Shown in pieces: positions 24,067 to 32,718 of a stretch of DNA of 64,000 bases (positions within the stretch are counted from its first letter, which is position 1; each line of letters begins with the position of its first letter). The notes below the pieces were generated by a model. It was not told the DNA's origin and searched no databases. It worked only from the letters and a program-made list of their open reading frames with translations. This DNA is from Actinomadura barringtoniae (GTDB lineage Bacteria > Actinomycetota > Actinomycetes > Streptosporangiales > Streptosporangiaceae), in assembly GCF_017573505.1 (NCBI RefSeq), contig NZ_JAGEOJ010000032.1, forward strand, positions 1 through 64,000, given 5' to 3'. The translations under genes and the position numbers were made by a program.

Positions 24067-25379
24067 CGTTCCTCCTCTGCGGCGGCTGAACGCAACGCCT
24101 CTTCTTCGGGGTCGTGCTGCTCGTCGGCGGTGGCGTCCATCACGGTCTCCCGCCAGTCCTCGGGCAGCAGGTGGTCGAGCACGTCGTCGATGGTGACCGC
24201 GCCGAGCAGCCGGCCGTTCTCGTCGACGACCGCGCCCGCCACCAGGTTGTAGGTCGCCAGGAACGTGGCCACGGCCTCCAGCGACATGGTCGGGCGCAGC
24301 GGGTCCAGCTCGGTGTCCACGATGCCGCTGACCAGGGACGAGGGCGGCTCGCGCAGCAGCCGCTGGAAGTGCACGGTGCCGAGGAAGCGGCCGGTCGGCG
24401 TGTCGTTCGGCGGCCGGCACACGTACACCTGGGCGGCGAGCGCCGGGTTGAGGTCGGGGTTGCGGATGTGCGCGAGCGCCTCGGCGACCGACGCGTCCGG
24501 CGGAACGACGACCGGGTCGGTCGTCATCAGGCCGCCCGCGGTGTCGTCCTCGTAGGTGAGCAGCCGCCGCACCGGCGCCGCCTCGTGCGGCTCCATCAGC
24601 GTCAGCAGCTGCTCGCGCTGCTCGGTCGGCAGCTCGCCCAGCAGGTCGGCGGCGTCGTCGGGGTCCATCGTCTCCAGGACGTCGGCGGCGCGCTCCACCT
24701 CCAGCTTGCCGAGGATCTCGATCTGGTCGTCCTCGGGCAGCTCCTCCAGAACGTCGGCGAGGCGTTCGTCGTCCAGCGCGACCGCGACCTCGGTACGGCG
24801 CTTCTCCGGCAGGTCGTGCACGAAGTTGGCGAGGTCGGCGGGCTTCATCCGCTCGAACGCGGCGATCAGCCCGGCCGCGCCCTGCCCGTTCTCGATGGAC
24901 GACAGCCCGGTCACCGCGTCCCAGTCGACGACGAACAGCTCGCCGCGGCGGCGGCGCAGCCCGCGGCCGACCGTGCGGTTGACCGCGACCTTGGAGACCA
25001 GCCAGTCCTTGGTCCGGGCCCGCTCCATGGCGACGTCGACGACCTGCACGTCCTCGCCGTTCTCGGTGAGGTGGACCGTGCGGTCCAGCAGTTCGGCGAT
25101 GACCAGCGTCTCGGACTCGCGCTGCTGGAACCGGCGCACGTTCAGGCGCCCGTTGAAGACGATCGCGTCGGACTCGATGACGGTGACGCGGGTGATCGGC
25201 AGGAACAGCGGGCGGCGCGGCTGCACCTCCACGACGAAGCCGAGCACGCGCGGCGGCTTGGCGCCGAGCCGCAGCGCGACGACGACGTCGCGGACCCGGC
25301 CCACCTGGTCGCCGGCCGGGTCGAAGACGGCGATTCCGGCGAGCCGGGCGATGTAGACCCGGGTCGGGGATGCGCTCAT
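24063..25379 (-). CDS. MgtE-N/CBS-domain protein
   Basis: The 438-residue protein has an N-terminal PRC-barrel-like region (DPAGDQVGRVRDVVVALRLG), the MgtE N-terminal superhelical domain (ELPEDDQIEILGKLEVERAA, MDPDDAADLLGELPTEQREQ) and a CBS pair (YEDDTAGGLMTTD, GAVTIDDVLDHLLPEDWRE). It lacks the five-helix MgtE pore, so it is not a transporter alone; the N and CBS domains are the magnesium-sensing part in MgtE. Coupling to the DUF1003 membrane protein suggests the two act together, perhaps in metal sensing. That pairing is inference. Confidence 0.87.
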   Translation of the reverse strand: MSASPTRVYIARLAGIAVFDPAGDQVGRVRDVVVALRLGAKPPRVLGFVVEVQPRRPLFLPITRVTVIESDAIVFNGRLNVRRFQQRESETLVIAELLDRTVHLTENGEDVQVVDVAMERARTKDWLVSKVAVNRTVGRGLRRRRGELFVVDWDAVTGLSSIENGQGAAGLIAAFERMKPADLANFVHDLPEKRRTEVAVALDDERLADVLEELPEDDQIEILGKLEVERAADVLETMDPDDAADLLGELPTEQREQLLTLMEPHEAAPVRRLLTYEDDTAGGLMTTDPVVVPPDASVAEALAHIRNPDLNPALAAQVYVCRPPNDTPTGRFLGTVHFQRLLREPPSSLVSGIVDTELDPLRPTMSLEAVATFLATYNLVAGAVVDENGRLLGAVTIDDVLDHLLPEDWRETVMDATADEQHDPEEEALRSAAAEEER

Positions 25380-25511
25380 GGGCGGAACACTACCCGTGAT
25401 CATGCAGCTCACCCGGAGTGGGACCGCCGCCTGGGCGGCGCGGAAGGGTGGGCGACACCCGGCCCGGGGGTGGGGTTAACCGGGCGTTCGCCGCGTGAGA
25501 AGGTCGGTGCC

Positions 25512-26411
25512 ATGGGCGTTGCGGTGGACGAGGTCTTCCAGGAGTACCGGAACCTGCTCTTCTCGGTCGCCTATCGGATGCTCGGCACGGCCGTCGACGC
25601 CGAAGACGCGGTCCAGGACGCCTGGATCAAGTGGTCGGCCGCCGATCGCGGCGACGTGACCGACCCGAAGGCCTACCTCATCCGCATCACCACCAACGTC
25701 TCGCTTGACCGGCTCCGGTCGGCGCAGGCGCAGCGCGAGACCTACGTCGGCCCGTGGCTGCCCGAGCCGATGCTGACCTCGCCCGACGTCGCCGAGCAGG
25801 CCGAACTCGCCGAGTCGGTGTCGATGGCGCTGCTGGTCGTGCTGGAGACGCTGAGCCCGCTGGAACGCGCCGCGTTCGTGCTGAAGGAGGTCTTCGGCTT
25901 CCCGTTCGCCGAGATCGGCACGGCGCTGGACCGTTCGGAGGCGTCGGTACGGCAGCTGGCCACGCGTGCGCGCAAGCACGTGGAGGCGGGCCGGTCGCGC
26001 TTCGAGGTGGACGCGGAGAAGCGGACCGCCGCCACCGAACGCTTCCTGGACGCGATGGGCGGCGGCGACATCAACGCGCTCATGGAGGTCCTCGCGCCCG
26101 ACGTCACGATGTGGAGCGACGGCGGCGGCAAGGTGCGGGCCCCGCTGCGCAACATCGTCGGCGCCGAGAAGGTGGCCCGCTGGGTCGTGGGCATCACCGG
26201 CGATCCGTACGCGGGCGTGGACTGGAAGGACATGGCCTTCCGCCGGGTCACTATCAACGGCTCTCTCGGCCTGGTCATCGACGGGCCGGACGGCGTGCTG
26301 TCGGCCATCACGGTCGAACTGGGCGCGGACGGCAAGGCCGTCAGCCTGCACCTGGTCGCCAACCCCGACAAGCTCAAGGCGCTGAACGAGGGCCTCGTGC
26401 TCGACGCTTAG
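25512..26411 (+). CDS. ECF41-type sigma factor (SigJ-like)
   Basis: The 299-residue sigma factor has region 2 (YRMLGTAVDAEDAVQDAWIK), region 4 (SPLERAAFVLKEVFGFPFAE, RSEASVRQLATRARKHVE) and a fused C-terminal SnoaL-like domain. It carries the three marks of the ECF41 family: WLPEP in the linker (PWLPEP), DGGGK and NPDKL in the extension. In this family the extension both helps and restrains activity in place of a separate anti-sigma factor. The usual carboxymuconolactone decarboxylase or oxidoreductase neighbour is absent. Confidence 0.92.
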   Translation: MGVAVDEVFQEYRNLLFSVAYRMLGTAVDAEDAVQDAWIKWSAADRGDVTDPKAYLIRITTNVSLDRLRSAQAQRETYVGPWLPEPMLTSPDVAEQAELAESVSMALLVVLETLSPLERAAFVLKEVFGFPFAEIGTALDRSEASVRQLATRARKHVEAGRSRFEVDAEKRTAATERFLDAMGGGDINALMEVLAPDVTMWSDGGGKVRAPLRNIVGAEKVARWVVGITGDPYAGVDWKDMAFRRVTINGSLGLVIDGPDGVLSAITVELGADGKAVSLHLVANPDKLKALNEGLVLDA

Positions 26412-26454
26412 CGATTAACGGCGGGACGGGGCGGGGCGGGACGGGCCGTGAGGT

Positions 26455-26982
26455 TCACTGGTCGACCTTGCGGCGCTTGCCGCCGTACATGCGGGGCGGC
26501 GGACCGGCGGTCGTGGCGGGCGTCGGGACCGGGCGTACGGTCGCGTAGTCGTCGGGGTACTCGCCCGGCTGCTCGGTGACCTCGTCGGTCGGGGTCAGGC
26601 GGATCACCCACGACTCGGTGGCCCAGCGTTCGACCTGGCCATCGTGGCTGGGGGCGTTCAGGCGCTCCTTGGCCATCACGGGCGTCACGGCGTCCCACAG
26701 CTCCGAGCCCGGCCGCACCTGCTCGCAGGCGGCGACGAACGTGATGAGCCGGTTGCCCTTGTCCTTGCTGCGCAGGATGACCGTCACGCGTTCGGCCTCG
26801 GGCAGGCCCGGCAGCGGCTGCTCGCCCTCGCCGCCGGTCAGCACGTACGCCGAACCCTCGTGCCAGACGTGCCAGGCCGCGCGCGGCTGGGGCAGGTCCG
26901 GCAGCGCCAGCCACAGCAGGCCGGACTTCTTGGCCGCCTCCTCCAGGAGGGCCTCCAGAAGCGCACCGCTCAGCTCACCCAT
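26455..26982 (-). CDS. conserved hypothetical protein, possible split-barrel fold
   Basis: This 175-residue protein begins MGELSGALLEALLEEAAKKS and contains AWHVWHEGSAYVLTGGEGEQ followed by ERVTVILRSKDKGNRLITFV, a strand pattern like the FMN-binding split barrel of pyridoxamine oxidase-like proteins. Later sequence (HDGQVERWATESWVIRLTPT) looks actinobacterial-conserved, and the last 35 residues are proline-rich and basic. No catalytic residue can be named. It is divergent from the CoA lyase gene across 39 bases. Confidence 0.65.
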   Translation of the reverse strand: MGELSGALLEALLEEAAKKSGLLWLALPDLPQPRAAWHVWHEGSAYVLTGGEGEQPLPGLPEAERVTVILRSKDKGNRLITFVAACEQVRPGSELWDAVTPVMAKERLNAPSHDGQVERWATESWVIRLTPTDEVTEQPGEYPDDYATVRPVPTPATTAGPPPRMYGGKRRKVDQ

Positions 26983-27021
26983 ACCGGCAGCGTCTCACAC
27001 CCGGTCGATAGCATCCGGCCC

Positions 27022-27963
27022 ATGCGATCGCGACGTACGACCCTGGCCGTTCCCGGCAGCAATCCGCGCTTCATCGAGAAGGCACAGGGCCTGGCCGTGG
27101 ACGAGTTCTTCCTGGACCTGGAGGACGCGGTCGCGCCCTCGGCCAAGGAGGACGCGCGCAAGAACGTGGTCGCGGCGCTGCGCGAGGGCGACTGGAGAGG
27201 CAAGGTCCGGGTCGTGCGGGTGAACGGCCTGGAGACGGCGTGGGCCTACCGGGACGTGATCGAGGTCGTGGAGGGCGCGGGGGAACGCCTGGACTGCCTG
27301 ATGCTGCCCAAGGTGCAGGACCCCTCACACGTGCAGTGGCTGGACCGGCTGCTGACCCAGATCGAGCGCGCCATGGGGTACGAGGTCGGCCGGATCGGCA
27401 TCGAGGCCCAGATCGAGGACGCGCGCGGGATGGTCAACATCGACGCGATCGCAGCGTCGTCGCCGCGGCTGGAGACGCTGGTCTTCGGGCCGGGGGACTT
27501 CATGGCCTCGATCAACATGAAAACGCTGGTCGTGGGGGAACAGCCGCCCGGCTATACCGAGGGCGACGCCTACCACTACATCCTGATGCGAATTCTCATG
27601 GCGGCGCGGGCCAACGACCTCCAGGCGATCGACGGGCCGTACTTCAACGTGCGCGACGTGGAGGCGTTCAAGCGCGTCGCCCAGCGTTCGGCGGCACTCG
27701 GCTTCGACGGCAAATGGGTGCTGCACCCGTCGCAGGTCGAGGCGGGCAACGAGGTCTTTTCCCCTGCTCAGGAGGACTACGACCATGCCGAGCTGATCCT
27801 GGACGCCTACGAGCACGCGACGACCGTTCAGGGGCGGGGCGCGGCCATGCTCGGCGACGAGATGATCGACGAGGCGTCGCGGAAAATGGCGCTCGTCATC
27901 GCCGCCAAGGGGAGGGCCGCGGGGCTCTCCCGCACCAAGACCTTCGAGCCTCCCGGCGCTTGA
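27022..27963 (+). CDS. HpcH/HpaI-type CoA ester lyase (CitE-like)
   Basis: The 313-residue TIM-barrel protein has the CitE/malyl-CoA lyase pattern: LAVPGSNPRFIEKAQGLAVD, EFFLDLEDAVAPSAKEDAR, LDCLMLPKVQDPSH, IGIEAQIEDARGMVNID, LVFGPGDFMASI and GKWVLHPSQVEAGNEVFSP. It would cleave or form a beta-hydroxyacyl-CoA such as malyl- or citramalyl-CoA using magnesium held by the glutamate and aspartate. The exact substrate is unknown. ATG 27022 lacks a ribosome site; TAGCAT (27009-27014) seven bases upstream suggests a leaderless mRNA. Confidence 0.9.
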   Translation: MRSRRTTLAVPGSNPRFIEKAQGLAVDEFFLDLEDAVAPSAKEDARKNVVAALREGDWRGKVRVVRVNGLETAWAYRDVIEVVEGAGERLDCLMLPKVQDPSHVQWLDRLLTQIERAMGYEVGRIGIEAQIEDARGMVNIDAIAASSPRLETLVFGPGDFMASINMKTLVVGEQPPGYTEGDAYHYILMRILMAARANDLQAIDGPYFNVRDVEAFKRVAQRSAALGFDGKWVLHPSQVEAGNEVFSPAQEDYDHAELILDAYEHATTVQGRGAAMLGDEMIDEASRKMALVIAAKGRAAGLSRTKTFEPPGA

Positions 27964-28033
27964 GGCCCCAGAGCACGCCTGACAGCACGTACGATTTCTC
28001 CCAGGTGCTGAGGGGTCTGTTTGGGGGTTGCGC

Positions 28034-29710
28034 GTGTCGGATCGTCCCGACGTGAACGGCTGGGCGCCACCCGACGGGGGCTCTGACTCCGACGGAGTCG
28101 GATCGGGGGGAGTGGGGGGTCGTCCCCCCTCGGGAAATGCTGACCAGCCATCCGACCCCGTGCCCTACCAGGACCCGCAGCAGGACCCGCAGGCCGCCCA
28201 GTGGCCGCCGCCGTCCTACGCCGAGCCTCAGCAACCCCAGCCTCAGCAACCCCAGCCTCAGCAGCCGCCTTATCAGCACCCGAACGGGCAGCAACCCCAC
28301 CCGCAGCCGCAATCTTACGGGCAGCCTCAACCTCAGCCCCAGGCCTACCCGCAGCCTTATGGGCAGCCTCAGCCCTATGGGCAGCCGTACGGGGCGTACG
28401 GGGAGCCGCAGCCTTACGGGCAGGCCCATCAGCAGCCGTACGGGCAGCCGTACGGGCCTCCGCAGGCGCCCTTCCCGGGGTACGGGCAGCGCGTCAAGCA
28501 GCCATGGCTCGTTCCGCCGCGTCCCGGCGTCCGCTACCACCACGTCGCGCGGACGGCCGTGCACCGCTGGTGGCGGCCCATCGTCGGCACCCTGCTGATC
28601 CTCGCCTACACGATCGCCGCGATGATCGTGCTGCTGATCGGCGCATTGATCATCAACACGATGATCAACGGCGGCACGTACGAGGCGGGCAGCGGCGACT
28701 CGTTCTTCAAGAACGACACCGCCGACCTGGGCTTCCAACTCGCGATGCTCGCCGTCCTGTTGCCGTCCGTGCCGCTGGCGGCGTGGGCGGTCCAGCGGCG
28801 CCGGCCCGGAACGGTCTCGTCCGTCGCCGGTCACCTGCGCTGGAAGTGGTTCGCGGCCTGCGTCGGGCTGGCGATCCTGTTCTGCGCGGTGTCGTTCGGG
28901 TTCTCGCTGCTGGCCTCCGGCCTCGTGCCCGACACCTCGTCCTCCGACGGTCCCGAGACGTGGGTCGGCTGGAGCCGGTTCATCCCGCCCGCGCTGGTCA
29001 TCATCCTGCTCGTGCCGTTCCAGTCGGCCGCCGAGGAGTACGTCTTCCGCGGCTGGATCATCCAGGCCATCGGTTCGTGGACGCTGGAGACCCGCAAGGG
29101 CAAGGTCGGCCGGGCGTTCAGCCTCGTCTTCCGTACGCCCTGGCCGGGCATCCTGGTCGGCGCGGGGCTGTTCATGGCGGGCCACGGCTACACCGGCTGG
29201 GGGATGCTGGACGTCTTCCTGTTCGGCGCGATCGCCGGGTGGCTGGCGTTCAAGACGGGCGGGCTGGAGTCCGGCATCGCCATCCACGTCTTCAACAACC
29301 TGATGGCGTTCCTGCTACCGGCCGCGGTGGGCAAGCTCGACATCGAGCAGGGCGCCGTGCCGTGGCAGTACGTGGTGGCCGACGTGGCCCCGATGGTGCT
29401 CTACGCGCTGGCGGTCGTCTGGCTGGCCAAGCGTCTCCGCCTCCCGACCACCACTCCTGCCGCCGCCCTCGCAACTCAGCCCGCGTCCGCAGCACACAAC
29501 GTTCCGGTCGATGACGGTATGCCGGTCGACGATGTCGTGCCGGTCGCTCACGAGACGGCTGCCCGGCAGGAGATGACGGGGGCTCAGGAGATGGCTGCGG
29601 CTCAGGAGATGGCGGCCGCGCCGAATGACTCGTACCGTACGGCCGCCGACTCGACGCCGCCGGTGTCCGAGAGCGCCTCCACCCCGCACGAGCCCGGCCC
29701 GTACGGCTGA
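28034..29710 (+). CDS. CPBP-family intramembrane protease with Pro/Gln-rich N-terminus
   Basis: The 558-residue protein has a cytoplasmic Pro/Gln/Tyr repeat region (residues 1-155), then about eight membrane helices with the CPBP (Abi) motifs EEYVFRGW (paired glutamates, arginine), a histidine in GHGYTGWG and a C-terminal HVFNNL. It is an intramembrane metalloprotease-like protein of the Rce1 superfamily. The last 70 residues are low-complexity repeats and overlap the convergent kinase gene by 109 bases. GTG 28034 has GGGGG six bases upstream. Confidence 0.83.
   Translation: MSDRPDVNGWAPPDGGSDSDGVGSGGVGGRPPSGNADQPSDPVPYQDPQQDPQAAQWPPPSYAEPQQPQPQQPQPQQPPYQHPNGQQPHPQPQSYGQPQPQPQAYPQPYGQPQPYGQPYGAYGEPQPYGQAHQQPYGQPYGPPQAPFPGYGQRVKQPWLVPPRPGVRYHHVARTAVHRWWRPIVGTLLILAYTIAAMIVLLIGALIINTMINGGTYEAGSGDSFFKNDTADLGFQLAMLAVLLPSVPLAAWAVQRRRPGTVSSVAGHLRWKWFAACVGLAILFCAVSFGFSLLASGLVPDTSSSDGPETWVGWSRFIPPALVIILLVPFQSAAEEYVFRGWIIQAIGSWTLETRKGKVGRAFSLVFRTPWPGILVGAGLFMAGHGYTGWGMLDVFLFGAIAGWLAFKTGGLESGIAIHVFNNLMAFLLPAAVGKLDIEQGAVPWQYVVADVAPMVLYALAVVWLAKRLRLPTTTPAAALATQPASAAHNVPVDDGMPVDDVVPVAHETAARQEMTGAQEMAAAQEMAAAPNDSYRTAADSTPPVSESASTPHEPGPYG
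28219..28490 (+). repeat. Pro/Gln/Tyr coding repeats in CPBP protein
   Basis: Short in-frame repeats encode QQPQP units (15-base unit CCTCAGCAACCCCAG and variants at about 28227-28270) followed by repeated YGQPQ and PYGQP units to about 28490. The region is probably disordered and may bind partners or cell wall; its length is prone to change. Confidence 0.8.
29561..29617. repeat. 18-bp tandem repeat spanning the kinase stop codon
   Basis: GGCTCAGGAGATGGCTGC (29581-29598) is repeated as GGCTCAGGAGATGGCGGC (29599-29616), with a degenerate copy just upstream. On the plus strand it codes for GAQEMAAAQEMAA in the CPBP tail; on the minus strand the TGA of the kinase gene (29602-29604) falls inside the second copy. 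Confidence 0.75.
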
Positions 29711-31296
29711 TCGCGGTCGTCGGCGGTCGCGGCCACCCGTCCGTTCACCGACAGCTGGAGCCGGGTGAGGCCGGAGGAGAACCGGCAGTCGGCCTGGATC
29801 ACGTTCTGCCCGCCCGTGGTGTCGACGCCGGACACCTCCTGCGCCGCCCGCAGCTCCTTGCGGCCGCCGGTCGCCGACTGCTTGGCGATCCCGGCCGCCC
29901 CGGTCGAGGTCAGGTAGAAGTCGTACCGGTTGGTGGCCTGCCGGACCGGGTTGCCGCCGCACCAGACGCCGTACTCCGCCGTGCCTGCCTGGATCCGCAC
30001 CCCGGCCGACACCCGTACGCTGCCCATCTCGTCCGAACGGACCGGAGCGGCGGCGACCATCCCGCGGCCCGGCGGTAGCTGCAGCAGGTAGGCGCCGCCG
30101 TAGTAGCGGGCCGCGCCGCCCGCGTCCTGGCGTTCGGGCCAGCCGCGCTTGGTCTGGAAGTCGTCCTGGAACGTGGCGTGGCCGACCCCGTGACCCGGCT
30201 GCACGAGCACGTACGCCACGCCCGCGGACACGCCCACGACCGCCGTGGCCAGAACGGCGATGAAGACGCGGCGGAGTCCCTGCCGGCCCGGCGGCGGCTC
30301 GGTCTTCCTCTCCGACGACCGTCCGTCGGTGTCCGCCTCGGCCTCCAGATCGGCGTCCGGGCGGGACGTCGGCCCAGAGACAGGGGAGGCCGGAGAGGCG
30401 AGAGAGGCCGGAGAGGCCGCCTCGGTCTTCGGTACGGCCGAGTCCGGAGGCGGCGTCTCCACGCGCGTGCCGAGCTCGTGAATCGAGCTCCAGCGTTCCC
30501 GGCTGATGTCGGTGGCGGCGGCGACCCCGACCGGGCGGCCGAGCAGTTCGTCGATCAGGTCGCGGGCGCTCGGACGTTTCCCCGGATCCTTGTCCATCGA
30601 GCGTTCGACGAGCGGGGCGAGCCGTTCGGGCAGCCCCTCCAGATCAGGCTGCTCGTGCACCAGCCGGTAGAACACCTCGGGCGCAGCCGTGGTGCCGAAG
30701 GGCGCGCGTCCGGTGGCGGCGAACGCGACCACCGACCCCCAGGAGAACACGTCGGAGGCGGGCGTCACCTCCAGGCCCCGCGCCTGCTCCGGCGACATGA
30801 ACGGTGGCGTGCCGATGGCCACGTTCCCGGTGATCGGCGCGGCCTCGGCCAGCTTGGCGACGCCGAAGTCGATCACCCGCGTGCCCTCGGGCGACAGGAT
30901 CACGTTGCCGGGCTTCAGGTCGCGGTGGATGATCCCGGCCCGGTGCACGGCGGTGAGCGCCACCGCCGTGCCGACCGCGACCGACTCCAGCCGCGCGCCG
31001 CCGAGCGGGCCGCGCTCCTTGACGGTCTGCCAGAGCGTGCGGCCCTCGACGTACTCGGTCACGATGTAGGCCGCGTCGTCGGTGATCGCGGCGTCCAGCA
31101 CCGGCGCGGTGCAGAACGGCGCGACCCGGCCGATCGCCTGCACCTCACGCTGGAAACGCTCCCGGAAGCCCGGCTGGCTGGCCCACTCGGGGTTCATGAC
31201 CTTGACCGCGACGAGCTCGTCGTCCGGCGCGGCGGCGAGGTACACGATCCCCATGCCGCCCGCGCCCAGGCGCCGTACGACCTGGTAGGGACCCAC
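29602..31296 (-). CDS. transmembrane Ser/Thr protein kinase with extracellular lectin-like domain
   Basis: The 564-residue protein starts with a Hanks-type kinase domain: GAGGMGIVYLA, the lysine in VAVKVM, HRDLKPGNVIL, VIDFGVAKL and GTPPFMSPEQ. A disordered linker with SPASLASPASP repeats follows, then one membrane helix (VFIAVLATAVVGVSAGVAYV) and an extracellular domain of about 200 residues resembling concanavalin/LamG-like modules (FQDDFQTKRGWPER, NRYDFYLTSTG). GTG 31296 is the first canonical start but has a poor ribosome site; CTG 31329, with GGAG seven bases upstream, fits better and would add MTNPQGTDPPH. Confidence 0.92.
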   Translation of the reverse strand: MGPYQVVRRLGAGGMGIVYLAAAPDDELVAVKVMNPEWASQPGFRERFQREVQAIGRVAPFCTAPVLDAAITDDAAYIVTEYVEGRTLWQTVKERGPLGGARLESVAVGTAVALTAVHRAGIIHRDLKPGNVILSPEGTRVIDFGVAKLAEAAPITGNVAIGTPPFMSPEQARGLEVTPASDVFSWGSVVAFAATGRAPFGTTAAPEVFYRLVHEQPDLEGLPERLAPLVERSMDKDPGKRPSARDLIDELLGRPVGVAAATDISRERWSSIHELGTRVETPPPDSAVPKTEAASPASLASPASPVSGPTSRPDADLEAEADTDGRSSERKTEPPPGRQGLRRVFIAVLATAVVGVSAGVAYVLVQPGHGVGHATFQDDFQTKRGWPERQDAGGAARYYGGAYLLQLPPGRGMVAAAPVRSDEMGSVRVSAGVRIQAGTAEYGVWCGGNPVRQATNRYDFYLTSTGAAGIAKQSATGGRKELRAAQEVSGVDTTGGQNVIQADCRFSSGLTRLQLSVNGRVAATADDRDQPYGPGSCGVEALSDTGGVESAAVRYESFGAAAIS

Positions 31297-31340
31297 GTGG
31301 GGCGGATCGGTCCCTTGGGGGTTCGTCAGGATCCGGCTCC

Positions 31341-31416
31341 GTTTCGGGACGGGTTCGAGACTGTTGGTTTCGGGACGGGTTCGGACTGTTCGTTTCGCGA
31401 CGGGTTCGGACTGTTC
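31341..31416. repeat. three 25/26-bp tandem repeats upstream of the kinase gene
   Basis: GTTTCGGGACGGGTTCG(GA)ACTGTT-type units occur at 31341-31366 (26 bp), 31367-31391 and 31392-31416 (25 bp each). The array starts inside the TGA of the upstream minus-strand gene (31415-31417) and fills most of the gap before the kinase start. It could be an operator array or simply a slippage product. Confidence 0.85.
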
Positions 31417-32098
31417 AGGGCTTGGTGGGATCGGCGGGCGCGACCGGGACCCGGTCGTCGCCGACCACCACCGAGCCGGCGGCCGGATCGAGGCGGGGCG
31501 CGGGGCGCGGTCGCTGCTCGTAATCGACGAGCCCGACCTGGTCGCCACCGGGCAGCACGATCCAGCCGCCGACGATCTTGGCGCCGCGTACGGTGGCGCT
31601 GGCGCGGTAGAGCCCCGACGGCGCCCGGACGACCGGCGCGCGGAACCCCATGACGCTCTTGCGGGAGAGGCTGGCGGCCCCGACGACGGTGTCGCCGACG
31701 ACCGAGCCGGTGAGGATGCCCTGCTTGCCCTGCAGGCGGACCAGGCCCTCGGGATAGAGCTTGCCGCGCAGCCAGGCCTCCAGGCTGTGACCGTCGCAGA
31801 CATAGGCGATCACGTCGCTGCCCTTGACGGTCATCGCGACGACGGCCCGGCTGCCGGGCACGTGCGAGGCGTAGGTGGCGCTGGTGGTCTGCGCCACCAG
31901 CGGGGGAGGCGGCGGTACGGACGTGGCGGCGGACTCGGCGGCGGACGCCGAGGCGGACGCGGACGCGGACGCGGCCTCGCGGCTCGCCGACCGCTGGTCG
32001 CCCTCGGACGAGACGGCGCGGACGAGCGCGATGGTGCCCACGGTGATGAGGGCCAGCACGGCGGCCAGCAGTGCCAGCATGGGCCCGGTCTTGCGCAT
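31415..32098 (-). CDS. exported or membrane-anchored hypothetical protein
   Basis: The 227-residue protein has a short basic start (MRKTGP), a hydrophobic signal or anchor (LALLAAVLALITVGTIALVR), an Ala/Ser-rich linker (about 38-62) and a compact extracytoplasmic domain with SRAVVAMTVKGSDVIAYVCD and GKQGILTGSVVGDTVVGAAS. I do not recognise the domain; it is beta-rich and has one clear cysteine. It lies just upstream of, and in the same direction as, the receptor kinase, so it could be a partner or ligand-binding protein for it. That is inference. Confidence 0.7.
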   Translation of the reverse strand: MRKTGPMLALLAAVLALITVGTIALVRAVSSEGDQRSASREAASASASASASAAESAATSVPPPPPLVAQTTSATYASHVPGSRAVVAMTVKGSDVIAYVCDGHSLEAWLRGKLYPEGLVRLQGKQGILTGSVVGDTVVGAASLSRKSVMGFRAPVVRAPSGLYRASATVRGAKIVGGWIVLPGGDQVGLVDYEQRPRPAPRLDPAAGSVVVGDDRVPVAPADPTKP

Positions 32099-32226
32099 GT
32101 TCTCACGACCCCCGGAATCGCTTTGCAACCACGACACCAGGTGCCGGCAGCGCCTGCAAGACGCGCCGCTGGCCGGTCCCGGGCGATCGGAGGTTGAACC
32201 CTCAACGGGGTTCTCACCGTGCAGCG

Positions 32227-32646
32227 TTAACGGAGGAGACCCCAGGTGACCAGTGCTTCCACGAGGCCCGGAGTGGTCGGAAGCGCCTGGAGTTCGGCCG
32301 CGGTGACCCAGCGGACGGCTGCGGCGTCGTCGCCCGCGCGCAGCGTCCCGCCGACGGCCACCGCCGCGTAGTCGTGGATCTCGTAGATCACCTCGTCGGC
32401 GCTCCCGGCCGTGGGGGCGCCGGGCCGGTCCACGCTGCCGATCAGGGCGCCGACCTGGACCGTCAGCCCGGTCTCCTCGGCCAGCTCCCGCGCGACGGCG
32501 GTGGCGTCGTCCTCGCCGGGCTCGACCCGTCCGCCGGGAATCGACCAGAGGCCCTCGCCGGGCGGGCGGCCGCGCCGTACCAGCAGCAGCCGCTCCTGGT
32601 CGTCCCGGACGATCCCGCCGACGCACCGCACTCGCACACCGGTCAT
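32227..32646 (-). CDS. NUDIX hydrolase
   Basis: The 139-residue protein has the full NUDIX box GX5EX7REUXEEXGU in GRVEPGEDDATAVARELAEE followed by TG, with the conserved strands LLVRRG and WSIPGG before it. NUDIX enzymes hydrolyse nucleoside diphosphate derivatives using magnesium bound by the box glutamates; the substrate (oxidised nucleotide, NADH, ADP-ribose) cannot be told. It is separated from the exported protein gene by 128 bases. Confidence 0.92.
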   Translation of the reverse strand: MTGVRVRCVGGIVRDDQERLLLVRRGRPPGEGLWSIPGGRVEPGEDDATAVARELAEETGLTVQVGALIGSVDRPGAPTAGSADEVIYEIHDYAAVAVGGTLRAGDDAAAVRWVTAAELQALPTTPGLVEALVTWGLLR

Positions 32647-32718
32647 TTTGCCCCCTCTTTACCGGTACGACCAGCGGGAACTTGACGATAGGCGATCCGC
32701 CGCGCACCCTTGGTACTC

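Noticed and set aside
25380..25511. ECF41 autoregulatory promoter (TGTCACA type) before the SigJ-like gene
   Set aside because: Searched by eye; no TGTCACA or close match with a CGTC at the right distance was found.
32196..32213. GAACCC/GGGTTC hairpin downstream of the NUDIX gene as a terminator
   Set aside because: Only six base pairs with no T tract; too weak to call.
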